Source of the DNA: Gp13-AA77 sp035949375
Lineage (GTDB): Bacteria; Acidobacteriota; Terriglobia; UBA7540
Length of the DNA: 64,000 nucleotides
Assembly: GCA_035949375.1 (NCBI GenBank)
Contig: DASZIG010000021.1
Span: 40,134-104,133, forward strand
Direction of reading: 5' to 3'
The notes beneath the pieces were generated by a model. The model was not told the origin of the DNA, made no database searches, and worked only from the letters and a program-made list of their open reading frames with translations. The position numbers and the translations under genes were made by a program. Shown here one piece after another: positions 1 through 8,410 of the stretch; within the stretch, counting starts at the first letter, position 1; every line of letters begins with the position of its first letter.

Positions 1-37
1 CCTCAAAGCTCCGGAACTTGGCGACGACGAGCTTCAT
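1..37 (-). CDS. Unidentified protein, N-terminal fragment at window edge
   Basis: A start codon at 37 on the minus strand is preceded by a strong ribosome binding site (GGAGGG about 4 bases upstream) and opens a frame beginning MKLVVAKFRSFE, which runs off the window. It lies downstream of purD in the same direction, 67 bases past the purD stop, so it may be the next gene of that transcript. Only 12 residues are visible, so no function can be assigned. Confidence 0.5.
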   Translation of the reverse strand, partial: MKLVVAKFRSFE

Positions 38-104
38 ACCCTCCATTTTACACGCGAGCCGAGCCTGGGAGGATGCTCTCTTTGCAGCCGCGCGTCCTGC
101 GCCC

Positions 105-1451
105 TCATTGAGGCTTGGCGGACGTCGGGAACTGGGGGTCGACCCGTAGCGGCACGTCGTGGGCCTGGCTGGGTACGGTGTTTTTCCTCAAGCCCCGGAG
201 TCCGATATCGTGCCGGTAGTGCATTCCCTCGAACTGGATTTTCTCCGCCGCCGCGTACGCGCGTTGGATGGCCGCCGGCAGATCCTCGCCGACCGCGGTC
301 ACGCCCATCACGCGGCCGCCGGTGTTCAACAGTTTGTGATCCTTGACCGTGGTGCCGGCGTGGAACACCTTCACACCGCCAATGGTCTCGGCCGCCTCAT
401 ACCCGGTAATCTCCCGGCCGGTCTCAGGCTTCCCGGGGTACCCCGCCGAGGTCAGGACCACGCAGACCGAAGGATTGGGCGTCCAGTGCGCCTCCACCGA
501 ACCCAGAGTTCCATCGCGAGCCGCGAGCAGCAGGTCCACCAGGTCCGAGCGCAGGCGCATCATGATGGGCTGAGTCTCCGGATCGCCGAGGCGCACATTG
601 TATTCCAGCACCTGCGGGCCGCCAGGGGTCATCATCAGGCCGCAGTAAAGGAATCCGCGATACGGGATACCCTCGCTCGCGAGCCCCTGCAGCGTAGGCC
701 TCACCACGCAGGCCACAATCTGCTCGCGTTCGGCCTGGCTCAGGATGGCGTCGTCGCTGTAGGCGCCCATGCCGCCCGTGTTCGGACCGGCGTCTCCGTC
801 GAGCAATCGCTTGTGATCCTGCGTTGGGACAAGATCGATCCCGCCCTGTCCGTCGGTCAGCACGATGAATGATATTTCCTCGCCGGCCAGACACTCCTCG
901 ATCACCACGCGCTCGCCTGCGGCCTCGAGCGTCTTGCGCCGCATAAACTCGTCGAGAACGTGCGCTGCTTCATCCACGCTTTGGGCGATCACCACGCCCT
1001 TGCCGGCCGCAAGGCCGTCCGCCTTGATCACCACCGGACAGCGAAAGGCTGAAAGGGCGTCGATCGCGCGCTCGAAGCTATCGGCCACCACGAAACGGGC
1101 CGTGGGGATCCCGTGGCGCATCATGAACTCTTTGGCGAATATCTTGCTGCCTTCCAGGCGGGCGGCTGCTTTGGAGGGTCCGATCACCCGGCGGCCGGCA
1201 CGCTCGAACTCGTCCACCACCCCCGCCACCAGCGGCGCTTCCGGTCCCACCACGGTCAAATCGGCCTTCAGCAGGTTGGCGAGTTCGAGCAGCGCCGCGG
1301 GACTCGACACGTCCACTGGCACGCACTCCGCCTCTTGCGCGATGCCGGCGTTGCCCGGCGCACAGTAGATCTCCTCCATGCGCAGACTCTCGCGCAACTT
1401 CCACGTCAGTGCGTGTTCACGGCCGCCCGAGCCGATGACCAGGATTCTCAT
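105..1451 (-). CDS. purD: Phosphoribosylamine-glycine ligase (GARS)
   Basis: Catalyses the ATP-dependent joining of glycine to 5-phosphoribosylamine, the second step of de novo purine synthesis in the cytoplasm. The 448-residue length is normal for a monofunctional enzyme. The N-terminus has the family glycine-rich strand (MRILVIGSGGREHA). The ATP-grasp part follows, with GPSKAAARLEGSKIFAKEF near residues 91-109, the ATP-binding stretch VIKADGLAAGKGV at 141-153, and the substrate segment with DHKRLLDGDAGPNTGGMGAYS near 215-235. The last ~30 residues (after GLR) look like a non-conserved tail. The start at 1451 has no clear ribosome binding site and lies only a few bases from a predicted transcription start, suggesting a leaderless mRNA. 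No other purine gene is adjacent. Confidence 0.97.
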   Translation of the reverse strand: MRILVIGSGGREHALTWKLRESLRMEEIYCAPGNAGIAQEAECVPVDVSSPAALLELANLLKADLTVVGPEAPLVAGVVDEFERAGRRVIGPSKAAARLEGSKIFAKEFMMRHGIPTARFVVADSFERAIDALSAFRCPVVIKADGLAAGKGVVIAQSVDEAAHVLDEFMRRKTLEAAGERVVIEECLAGEEISFIVLTDGQGGIDLVPTQDHKRLLDGDAGPNTGGMGAYSDDAILSQAEREQIVACVVRPTLQGLASEGIPYRGFLYCGLMMTPGGPQVLEYNVRLGDPETQPIMMRLRSDLVDLLLAARDGTLGSVEAHWTPNPSVCVVLTSAGYPGKPETGREITGYEAAETIGGVKVFHAGTTVKDHKLLNTGGRVMGVTAVGEDLPAAIQRAYAAAEKIQFEGMHYRHDIGLRGLRKNTVPSQAHDVPLRVDPQFPTSAKPQ

Positions 1452-1462
1452 ATGCGGCGGCT

Positions 1463-1491
1463 ACGTTATCGAGAATAAGCGGTGTTGTCAA
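1463..1491 (-). promoter_or_regulatory. Predicted sigma70-type promoter of purD
   Basis: Read on the minus strand there is a perfect -35 TTGACA (1486-1491), a 17-base spacer and a -10-like TAACGT (1463-1468). Transcription would begin near 1456, about five bases before the purD start codon. Further upstream the -35 box sits in an inverted repeat TTGTCA/TGACAA (1485-1506). Position and spacing fit a housekeeping promoter; this is inference from consensus. Confidence 0.55.
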
Positions 1492-1799
1492 ACTGCCGGG
1501 TGACAACTGCCCGGCCACATGGCAGTGCCACCGAGCCCCGGCGCACGCCTGGGAAGAGGCGGCCCCGGACGCCTCACCGAGTGGGAAAACGATAATCGTG
1601 CCGGAACAGCATTTCGCCTGAAACGATTTCCCGGGTGATAACACGACTACTCCGAAGGTTCCGTGAGCGGAAAACGGCCTGCGCGGGTGTAACGCCGAAC
1701 GGGCGCGGATCGCGCGGAGCCACCCGTTACATTCGGCAGTCAGGCGCAGAAACCGCCCGGCTGCAATTCCGAAGAGGCGGAGATTCCAAAGGAGGTTGT
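1492..1799. other. Intergenic region, no gene seen
   Basis: Together with the purD promoter this forms a 348-base divergent gap. No conserved open frame was found. The frame of the downstream gene stays open back to 1635, but that stretch is Arg-rich and unlike the protein, so it is treated as leader. No clear promoter for the 1800 gene could be picked. Confidence 0.5.
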
Positions 1800-2231
1800 A
1801 TGGCTGACAATTTATCAGGAACTTGGCACGGAGTTTATTGCGAGGTAGACGGAGAGACGCTTCCGCCTTCCTACGCACCAACCCTCGAAGCCACTTATCA
1901 CGGGGACAGGTTTTCAATCAAGGTCCAGGGGAAGGTCGAACACGAGGGCACCTACTCCGTTGATGACAAGGCTGAACCACACCAGATCACCTTTACTTAC
2001 ACCAAGAGCTCGAAATTCCCGCTTGGCCAGTCTCGCGTCGGCATCTATCAGGTCACGGGCGACACCTACAAGAACTGCCTGGGGCCCGTAGGGGCCAAGG
2101 CGCCGTCCCGTTTTAATTCGACGGCGAAATCAAACACCGTCCTGACAATCTTGCGCAGGGATGCCGGAGGCGGCACGACGGGGACAGGCCCAATCGCGGA
2201 AAAAGTGGTCACCAGGCTTCTTAACTGGTGA
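1800..2231 (+). CDS. TIGR03067-like lipocalin-type small protein
   Basis: A 143-residue protein. The start at 1800 is chosen because AAAGGAGG lies just upstream (1788-1795), and because upstream in-frame sequence is non-conserved Arg-rich. The pattern LSGTWHGVYCEVDGETLPPS, then a GDRFSIK strand, a GTYSVDD strand, HQITFTYT and GIYQVTGDTYKNCLGPVG matches the layout of TIGR03067-domain proteins. These are beta-rich, lipocalin-like proteins of unknown function that are frequent in Planctomycetes and Acidobacteria. No signal peptide is visible, so it may be cytoplasmic. It stands alone, divergent from purD and 176 bases before the radical SAM gene. Function unknown. Confidence 0.75.
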   Translation: MADNLSGTWHGVYCEVDGETLPPSYAPTLEATYHGDRFSIKVQGKVEHEGTYSVDDKAEPHQITFTYTKSSKFPLGQSRVGIYQVTGDTYKNCLGPVGAKAPSRFNSTAKSNTVLTILRRDAGGGTTGTGPIAEKVVTRLLNW

Positions 2232-2407
2232 TCCGCACAACCGTGGCCAGGCGGCTGAGGGGACCCCGAAAGGCGCGGGAGTAATGTCCGGCTGCCACAG
2301 GTGTCGCTTCAGCCGCTGCAGGGGACGCTGCCTCATTTTTGGAACGATCCCGGTGTGCCGGCCAGGACTGACTCCCAGCGACAACCAGTACCTACCCGGG
2401 TGCCCGA

Positions 2408-3895
2408 ATGTTAGACTTGCGAATCAACGCGGAACATCCACTGATCAAGTTCAACCGGCAGTTGCCGGTGTTCAACTGGCACTACCCGTTCGATCGTGAA
2501 GAAGACCGCACGGAGGACCGGCTGACGCCGTACCTGAGTTTCCCAAAAATGCAGGTGCGGCGAAGGTCGGTCTATATCCATATTCCATTCTGCGAAACCA
2601 TCTGTAATTTCTGTCCGTTCAGTCACGATATGTACAGGCCGGGCTCGGGGGTTGCCGAATACCTCCGCGCCCTGATCGGGGAGATCAATCTTAAGAAAGA
2701 CTTCATTGGGCGCTGCAAGGTCGACGCGATCTTTGTCGGAGGCGGAACACCTTCCCTTCTCAGCCCCGGCGAAATCGAGCTGCTGGGAGAGGCCATCCAT
2801 CGGAACTTCGATTTGGAGGGCCTGAAGGAGTTCACCTTTGAGGTCGAGGTTAAGAGCGCGTCGCAGGATAAGCTGCAGGCGATGCGCAGCATTGGTGTGA
2901 ACCGGGTCAGCTTTGGAGCGCAGACCTTTTCCCCAAAATACAGGGCGTTGTATCATCTCGACGCCAGCCAACGCCAAATTACGGACACGGCTGCGCTTCT
3001 GAACAGCCTGTTTCCGTACACCAACGTCGACCTGCTTTATGGAACGGCCGGGCAGAGCGCTGACGAACTCAGGGCCGACGTCGAGGCGGCGGTCAGATTG
3101 CAAACGACCACCATCGACGTATACCCAATCAACAACCTCACGGCGCCGCGCGGGATGCATCTGGCGACGGCACGCGCCGGATTGGACGTGCTGCCCGAGA
3201 GCACCCGCGTGCAGTTCCGGATTCTTCTGGGCCGGCTATTTCAGGATCTTGGGTACCGGCCCATCAGCGGATACGGCTTTGCCGTTGCCGGCAATGCCCG
3301 CACCAACCCCGTCGACCCGGTGCAACACCAACCGAACTTCCTTTATCACGACATGGTTTATGGGTACCAGGATGACGAGATTATCGGCTACGGGTCATCA
3401 GCCATCAGCCAGACGCCCGGTTTCAATATGTATAACTTCGCTCGAAGAAAGGCTTACATCGACGAAGTCTTGAACAACCATGCCTTGCCCCATCTCACCT
3501 TTGGGCCGATTCCTGCGCCGGAACGGGGGATTGTTTCCTTTCCGTATCGGGGAGTGCTCGAAAAGCCGCGCGTTGCCTGGGATAGAGTGCCCGACGAGAC
3601 TTTGGAAGCCTTACAGGAGGCGATCGCTGCTGAGTTGGTACTTGATCAGGGCGACCGGTACGTCTTGACGGAAGCTGGTTTACTGTTCTACGTCAATTTG
3701 ATGTATTACCTTATGCCCAGTCCAGGCAAGCGTTGCGTGTCAGATCAAATCGAACGCCAGGAACGGAGCGGACGCACCACGGGAAACACAGATCTAACCG
3801 AATGGGCCTGCTCCACCCTTCCGCTGGTCGCCATCTCCCGGCCGGCCGGCGCGCAAGCGCGCTCGGGAGGGGGGCGGAGCGCACTCGTCGATTGA
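2408..3895 (+). CDS. HemN/HemW-like radical SAM protein
   Basis: A 495-residue radical SAM enzyme of the coproporphyrinogen-oxidase-like group. VYIHIPFCETICNFCPF carries the [4Fe-4S] cluster cysteines at residues 62, 66 and 69 (CX3CX2C), and FVGGGTPSLLSP at 109-120 is the family SAM-binding GGGTPS motif. A HemN-like C-terminal region follows (YGYQDDEIIGYGSSAIS; LFYVNLMYYLMPSPGK). True HemN acts on coproporphyrinogen III, HemW is a heme chaperone, and related enzymes open heme or methylate. Which activity applies here cannot be read. The last ~50 residues after YLMPSPGK look low-complexity and may be an unrelated read-through. No other heme gene is adjacent, so this looks like an orphan paralogue. 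Confidence 0.85.
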   Translation: MLDLRINAEHPLIKFNRQLPVFNWHYPFDREEDRTEDRLTPYLSFPKMQVRRRSVYIHIPFCETICNFCPFSHDMYRPGSGVAEYLRALIGEINLKKDFIGRCKVDAIFVGGGTPSLLSPGEIELLGEAIHRNFDLEGLKEFTFEVEVKSASQDKLQAMRSIGVNRVSFGAQTFSPKYRALYHLDASQRQITDTAALLNSLFPYTNVDLLYGTAGQSADELRADVEAAVRLQTTTIDVYPINNLTAPRGMHLATARAGLDVLPESTRVQFRILLGRLFQDLGYRPISGYGFAVAGNARTNPVDPVQHQPNFLYHDMVYGYQDDEIIGYGSSAISQTPGFNMYNFARRKAYIDEVLNNHALPHLTFGPIPAPERGIVSFPYRGVLEKPRVAWDRVPDETLEALQEAIAAELVLDQGDRYVLTEAGLLFYVNLMYYLMPSPGKRCVSDQIERQERSGRTTGNTDLTEWACSTLPLVAISRPAGAQARSGGGRSALVD

Positions 3896-4059
3896 AAAGG
3901 CCCGTTCGGACATGCTCATGCCCGCCTTCCGCGTGTCCCGCACATCCTGAATTAAGGAGGTCGGCGGAAGAACGACGTCGGCATGAAGCGGCGGACCAAG
4001 GCGCACATTCCCACGCCACTGTCCGGGTGACGCGCCCCCAACAGTTCAGGATTCGACTA

Positions 4060-4086
4060 AAGGCCCGATTCGCAGTCGGGCCTTTT
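4060..4086 (+). terminator. Rho-independent terminator
   Basis: A perfect 9-base inverted repeat AAGGCCCGA/TCGGGCCTT encloses a 7-base loop and runs into TTTTCC. It lies about 165 bases after the radical SAM stop codon and before the hydrolase promoter, so it probably ends transcription of that gene. Confidence 0.75.
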
Positions 4087-4167
4087 CCGTTTAAAGCCCC
4101 ACCGTATCAAAGATTCCTCGATTGTTCACCGGTGAGGCCTGGGCGAGGTCATCCGTGTTGAACTTCC

Positions 4168-4196
4168 GTGATAAACTGGCGACTCACTGTTATAAC
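4168..4196 (+). promoter_or_regulatory. Predicted promoter of the secreted hydrolase gene
   Basis: GTGATA (4168-4173), a 17-base spacer and TATAAC (4191-4196) resemble a sigma70 promoter (4/6 and 5/6 matches). The leader would be about 75 bases and ends in AGGAG five bases before the ATG at 4280. Confidence 0.4.
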
Positions 4197-4279
4197 TTGT
4201 TTATTCATATCATGTATGCAAAGGGCACCTGAAAGGTGAGCTCGAAATAATTAAGACTTGATCTTGCCGAGGAGCTGAG

Positions 4280-5353
4280 ATGAACCTCCTGCGTTCGACG
4301 CTACGAGCGACTGCTCTAATTCTCTTCGTTACCGGCGCGCTTTCGGTGAAAGCTCCAGCTCTTTGGGCCGCGCCCAGCAACTTCAACATCGGAACCGCCA
4401 CCGCCACGGCACTGCCGAACTGCTCCGGCGATCCCGGAGGCGTGAGCGGAAACTGCTGGGGGCTGAACGTGAGCTGTCCGAATGTAAAGCCCATTCAGCC
4501 GTACGACGCCACCGTGAAGGTGACGAGCCCAGCGGGAAGTTCTCAGGGTACGGTCATCTTCATCACGGGCGGTGGAGGCGTCCAATACTACGACACCTTC
4601 ATTTACGGCGGCGACCTCATTCTGGCGGTGGTCGGGGCGGGGTTTACCGCAGCACAGGTTGTTTTTGATAATCCGGTGGCAGGTTGGCTTACAGGCCCCG
4701 CCGCAGACGGCAACGGACCCATTTCGCTGGCTTGCCTGCCCGCCACCGCAATGCAATGGGTGCATGACGCGGTGCTGACCGTGGGCACTCCCCTTTGCGC
4801 TACCGGAAACAGCGGCGGCTCCATCGCCATCGCTTATGCCTTGTCCCAATACGGCCGGGACTCGATTTTCGCCATGGCGGAGCCAACGAGCGGCCCGGAG
4901 TTCTCGCGCATTGACTATGGATGCGCCCCGTCTCCCAGGTACATCACCTGCGCCCTCTGCGGCTTCGGCACCCAAAGTGACAGCTTTCAGCTGAGTGACG
5001 CCGAGGACTTCGTCGACCCCGCCTATACCGGCGTTGTGACCGGCCAGCCGAACGGCCCTTGCTCTGCCGGAATCGAGGGCTCACGGCAAAACGCCGCTTC
5101 GTTCCGCCACGACAGCATCCTGTCGGACACTTTCCCACCGCAACTGTCGTTCGCGACTCAAATCCACTTTGCCTTTGGCGGACAGGACACCGACGGGGGC
5201 GCGATTCCCGAAGGCATCGAATGGGCTTCTCACGTGTCGAGCGCCGCCACCATCGTGTGCGTGCCTTCGGCGGGCCACGAAATGCCCAACTATCCGGCCG
5301 GCGAAGCCCAGATTCAGAACGATCTGATCAAGTACTGCAAGCTACCCCAGTAG
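4280..5353 (+). CDS. Secreted alpha/beta-hydrolase-fold protein
   Basis: A 357-residue protein with an N-terminal hydrophobic segment (residues ~9-31, ending LWAAP) that looks like a signal peptide, so it probably acts outside the cytoplasm. The body has GTVIFITGGGGVQYYDT (oxyanion-type region), a nucleophile elbow GNSGGS with Ser178, and a late GHEMPNYP that could supply the catalytic His. Several cysteines suggest disulfides. This is the layout of serine esterases/depolymerases of the alpha/beta-hydrolase fold; the substrate is unknown. AGGAG sits five bases before the ATG. It is monocistronic, between a terminator and a long upstream region of the TPR gene. Confidence 0.75.
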   Translation: MNLLRSTLRATALILFVTGALSVKAPALWAAPSNFNIGTATATALPNCSGDPGGVSGNCWGLNVSCPNVKPIQPYDATVKVTSPAGSSQGTVIFITGGGGVQYYDTFIYGGDLILAVVGAGFTAAQVVFDNPVAGWLTGPAADGNGPISLACLPATAMQWVHDAVLTVGTPLCATGNSGGSIAIAYALSQYGRDSIFAMAEPTSGPEFSRIDYGCAPSPRYITCALCGFGTQSDSFQLSDAEDFVDPAYTGVVTGQPNGPCSAGIEGSRQNAASFRHDSILSDTFPPQLSFATQIHFAFGGQDTDGGAIPEGIEWASHVSSAATIVCVPSAGHEMPNYPAGEAQIQNDLIKYCKLPQ

Positions 5354-5999
5354 AGGTCTTTCGAATTCGGACGCTGCGGGAGTCGTTGTACGGTGCTGAT
5401 CTAGGCTAGACCAAGATGCCCACAGCGTTTGACAATCCCGGGCCCCCCGTGTCATGCTGGCGCTGAGCGTGAGCCTTGTGGAAATCGAACACCCACTCCA
5501 TTCGAGCAGTCGCCCGTGCTTCGGCCGGTTACCGACATTGCCGCAAGCTCCGCCGACTTCCGGCAGGTGGACGATTCCTGTTTCCTGCCCATCGAAGGAC
5601 CGCCCGAGCAAGGGCAGATGGCGAAAATTTAAAAATGTTACGAACGAAGCCGTTAGGTTGTTCAATAAAAAGGACTTCTGTTTTCCATATTTGATGAAAG
5701 CCGTTAGGTTATTGAAAAATCACATGTTACATGAATAAAGCCGTTAGGTCACTGATGGGAAACGGTTTAACATCAAAAATAGCCCTCGCTTTTGACCTCA
5801 TCTCAGCGTTTTGCGCGCGAAAACAGCGAAAATCGGCCCGGCGCACCCGCACCCGGAACCTCGTCTGGCACGACGCCTCCCCCAGGATGTTCGGCGGCCG
5901 GCACGCGCTCGCGCGGAAGCGGAGCAGGCAGCCGTCGAATGGGGTAGCATCATCAAAAGGCCCTCAGGGAGATGGCCGGCCGGCAACGAAAGGCGACAT
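5354..5999. other. Long leader/intergenic region before TPR gene
   Basis: 646 bases without a convincing conserved gene. The stretch 5620-5790 is AT-rich against its surroundings and holds three copies of AAGCCGTTAGGT. From 5811 the frame of the TPR gene is already open, but the encoded segment before the GTG at 6000 is Arg/Pro-rich and precedes the signal peptide, so it is taken as non-coding. Confidence 0.45.
5647..5749 (+). repeat. Three-copy direct repeat AAGCCGTTAGGT
   Basis: Perfect 12-base copies lie at 5647-5658, 5698-5709 and 5738-5749, with start-to-start distances of 51 and 40 bases. Similarity extends a few bases on each side (GAA before, TT or TC after). Copies two and three sit at the start of mini-frames beginning MKAVRLL (5694-5738) and MNKAVRSL (from 5731), whose stop and start overlap (ATGAATAA). 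They could be regulator sites, a leader-peptide array or decayed coding repeats. Confidence 0.7.
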
Positions 6000-8354
6000 G
6001 TGAAGCGTGACTTAAAGGCCGTGAATGCGCGCCTCAAGCGGGAGGCGGGCGGCGCGGACGGACATGCAGGTGGCCGCCGCGCTCGAGCGTGGACGTTCCT
6101 CATCCCCGCTCTTGCGGCGGTGCTGTTCGCGGCCGCCTGCTCGCAGGATCCCAATACCGCCCGGCGCAAATACCAGGAAAGCGGAGATCGCTACTTCGAC
6201 AAGGGAGACTACCGGTCGGCGGCCATTCAATATCAGAACGCCGTTCGGGTGGACCCGAACTTCGAGAGCGCCCACGCCAAGCTGGCCAAATCTTACGTCA
6301 GGCTCGGCATGTGGGGCGCCGCCTATCAGGAGCTCAACCGCGCTGTCGAAGAGGATCCGAACGACTTGGAGGCCCAGGAAATGCTCGGCGACCTGCTTCT
6401 GGCCGCCAAAGAGTTCCACCACGCGCAAGAAGTGGCGGATACGATTCTCAAGAAGGACCCGAACAGCGTCCAGGGTCATATTCTGCTCGCGAACTCCTAC
6501 GCGGCTCTCAACGACGTCACGAGCTCGCTCGACGAGATGCAGAGCGCGATTCAATTGTCTCCCGGCCAACCCAAGTCGTACCTGAACATGGCTTATCTGG
6601 AGTGGAACGCCAAAGAGACGTCGGAAGCCGAGGCGAGCTTCAAGAAAGCGATCGACCTCGATCCGAAGTCATCTGCGGCCGTCCTGGCGCTCGGCAATTT
6701 CTACATGCAGCAGCGGCGCTGGGCCGAAGCGGAGCAACAATTCCGCCGGGGCGTGGAATTGGATCCCAAGAGTGCGCTGCCGCCGACGGCCCTGGCGCGG
6801 CTCTATCTGGCCCAAGGGCAGAAAGAGCAGGCCGAACAGGTACTGCAGCAGACGAAGCGCTCCCTGCCTGACAATCCGGCCGCGTACCGCCTGCTCGGCG
6901 ACTTTTACTTTGCCGTGGGCGACCTCGACAAAGCCGTGGCCGAGTACGCCGGGGTTTACAAGGATCATCCCAAGGACCTCTTCTCGGAGCAGAACTACAT
7001 CCAGCTGCTGATCTTCCACAACGATCTCGGCCAGGCGGCGCAACTGAATGACAAGATCCTGAAAAAGGACCCATCGGACGAGCGGGCGCTGATTGCCCGC
7101 GGGGAAATCATGTCGGCCCAGGGCAAGATCAACGATGCCGTGCAGGCGCTGCAGGATGCCGTCAAGAACGACCCTCAAAACGCGGGCGGGCATTACCTGC
7201 TGGGGTTGGTCTTCAACCAGAAAGGGGACGTGGGGCGCGCGCAGTCCGAATGGCAGACCGCGGTGAGGCTGCGGCCCAACATGACAGGGGCGTTGCGCGC
7301 GTTGGTTGATCTGTCGGTGCGCAAGCAGGACTGGAACCAGGTCACGGAAAATGCGGAAGGCCTGATCAAAGCGCTGCCGGGCTCCCCCGAGGGCTACATG
7401 GATCGCGCCGTGGCCCGGGCCGCGCAGGGCGACCCTTCGGGAGCCGAGGCGGATCTCGAGAAAGCCGTCCAGATGGCGCCGCAAGCGCCTGTGACCTATG
7501 CCCGGCTGGCGGAGTTCCGGTCCGGCCAAAAGAGATACCCGGAGGCTGAGAAGCTGTTCCAGCAGGCGCTGACCCTGGATCCGAATTTCGTGGAGGCGCT
7601 CGACGGCCTGGTTCAAATGGACATGGATGAAAAGCAGCCTGCTGTGGCGGTGAGGCTGGTCGAGGCGCAGATCGCCAAGGAGCCCGGGAACGGCGCCTAT
7701 GAGGTCACGCTGGGCAAGCTCGAGGCGCAAGCCAAGGACTACGGCAAGGCGGAAGCCGCGGCCGCGAAGGCCGTGGACTTGAACGGCAAGGATCTGGCCG
7801 CCCTGCAACTGCTCGGTGAGATGCAGGAGGCCGAAGGCAAACCCGATCAGGCCATTCTCACCCTCGAACAGGCGATTGCCGTGAGCCCCGACGATCCTTT
7901 CGGCTACAGCGAGATCGGCCAGATTGAGGACTCCCGCGGCAACTGGCAGCAGGCCCAGACCTGGTATCAGAAGGCCCTGCAGGTACGCCCGGACTACCCC
8001 CTGGCGGCTAACAATCTAGCCTACATCATGCTTCAGCACAACCTGGGCGCCGACATGGCGCTGTCGCTCGCGCAGGCCGCCCGCCGCGGCCTGCCGGACT
8101 CGCCCGAAGTCAACGATACGCTGGGTTGGGCCTACTATGAGAAGGGGGTTTACGGCTCAGCGGTCACGCAGTTGCAGGAAGCGGTGAAGAACAATCCCCG
8201 GAATCCGAGCTACCACTACCACCTCGGTCTCGCCTACGCCAAGCTGGGGGACAGGGCGAAGGCCCGGACCGAACTCCAGCACATCTTGGAAACGAATCCT
8301 GACTTTGCGCAGACGGCCGAAGTACGCCAGGCCCTTGCCCAGATCACGCGCTAG
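6000..8354 (+). CDS. TPR-repeat outer lipoprotein (PrsT-like)
   Basis: A 784-residue protein from the GTG at 6000. That start puts a type II signal peptide near the N-terminus, with hydrophobic WTFLIPALAAVLFAAAC and a lipobox whose Cys is followed by SQDPN, so the protein is predicted to be a lipid-anchored envelope protein. The rest is more than fifteen tandem tetratricopeptide-type repeats of about 34 residues (for example GDYRSAAIQYQNAVRVDPN), forming a protein-binding superhelix. Size and lipoprotein plus TPR layout resemble the PEP-CTERM/exosortase-associated TPR lipoprotein PrsT. A PEP-CTERM protein gene lies 4.3 kb away, but no exosortase gene is in the window, so that link is inference. 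It converges with the SBBP gene. Confidence 0.85.
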   Translation: MKRDLKAVNARLKREAGGADGHAGGRRARAWTFLIPALAAVLFAAACSQDPNTARRKYQESGDRYFDKGDYRSAAIQYQNAVRVDPNFESAHAKLAKSYVRLGMWGAAYQELNRAVEEDPNDLEAQEMLGDLLLAAKEFHHAQEVADTILKKDPNSVQGHILLANSYAALNDVTSSLDEMQSAIQLSPGQPKSYLNMAYLEWNAKETSEAEASFKKAIDLDPKSSAAVLALGNFYMQQRRWAEAEQQFRRGVELDPKSALPPTALARLYLAQGQKEQAEQVLQQTKRSLPDNPAAYRLLGDFYFAVGDLDKAVAEYAGVYKDHPKDLFSEQNYIQLLIFHNDLGQAAQLNDKILKKDPSDERALIARGEIMSAQGKINDAVQALQDAVKNDPQNAGGHYLLGLVFNQKGDVGRAQSEWQTAVRLRPNMTGALRALVDLSVRKQDWNQVTENAEGLIKALPGSPEGYMDRAVARAAQGDPSGAEADLEKAVQMAPQAPVTYARLAEFRSGQKRYPEAEKLFQQALTLDPNFVEALDGLVQMDMDEKQPAVAVRLVEAQIAKEPGNGAYEVTLGKLEAQAKDYGKAEAAAAKAVDLNGKDLAALQLLGEMQEAEGKPDQAILTLEQAIAVSPDDPFGYSEIGQIEDSRGNWQQAQTWYQKALQVRPDYPLAANNLAYIMLQHNLGADMALSLAQAARRGLPDSPEVNDTLGWAYYEKGVYGSAVTQLQEAVKNNPRNPSYHYHLGLAYAKLGDRAKARTELQHILETNPDFAQTAEVRQALAQITR

Positions 8355-8370
8355 CCTCTTCAGTGAAACC

Positions 8371-8403
8371 GCCGCACGCGCCGGATTTTTCCCGCGTGGC
8401 GGC
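8371..8403. terminator. Hairpin between convergent genes
   Basis: GCCGCACGCG (8371-8380) pairs, with one bulged base, with CGCGTGGCGGC (8393-8403) around a loop containing TTTTT. It is the only structure in the 56-base gap between two convergent genes and could act in both directions. Confidence 0.4.
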
Positions 8404-8410
8404 GGCCCCG

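Larger units (their letters stand above)
3896..4279. other. Intergenic region with terminator and promoter
   Basis: This 384-base gap holds an intrinsic terminator at 4060-4086 and a probable promoter at 4168-4196. No convincing gene was seen. The AT content rises just before the hydrolase start, as expected for a promoter region. Confidence 0.5.
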
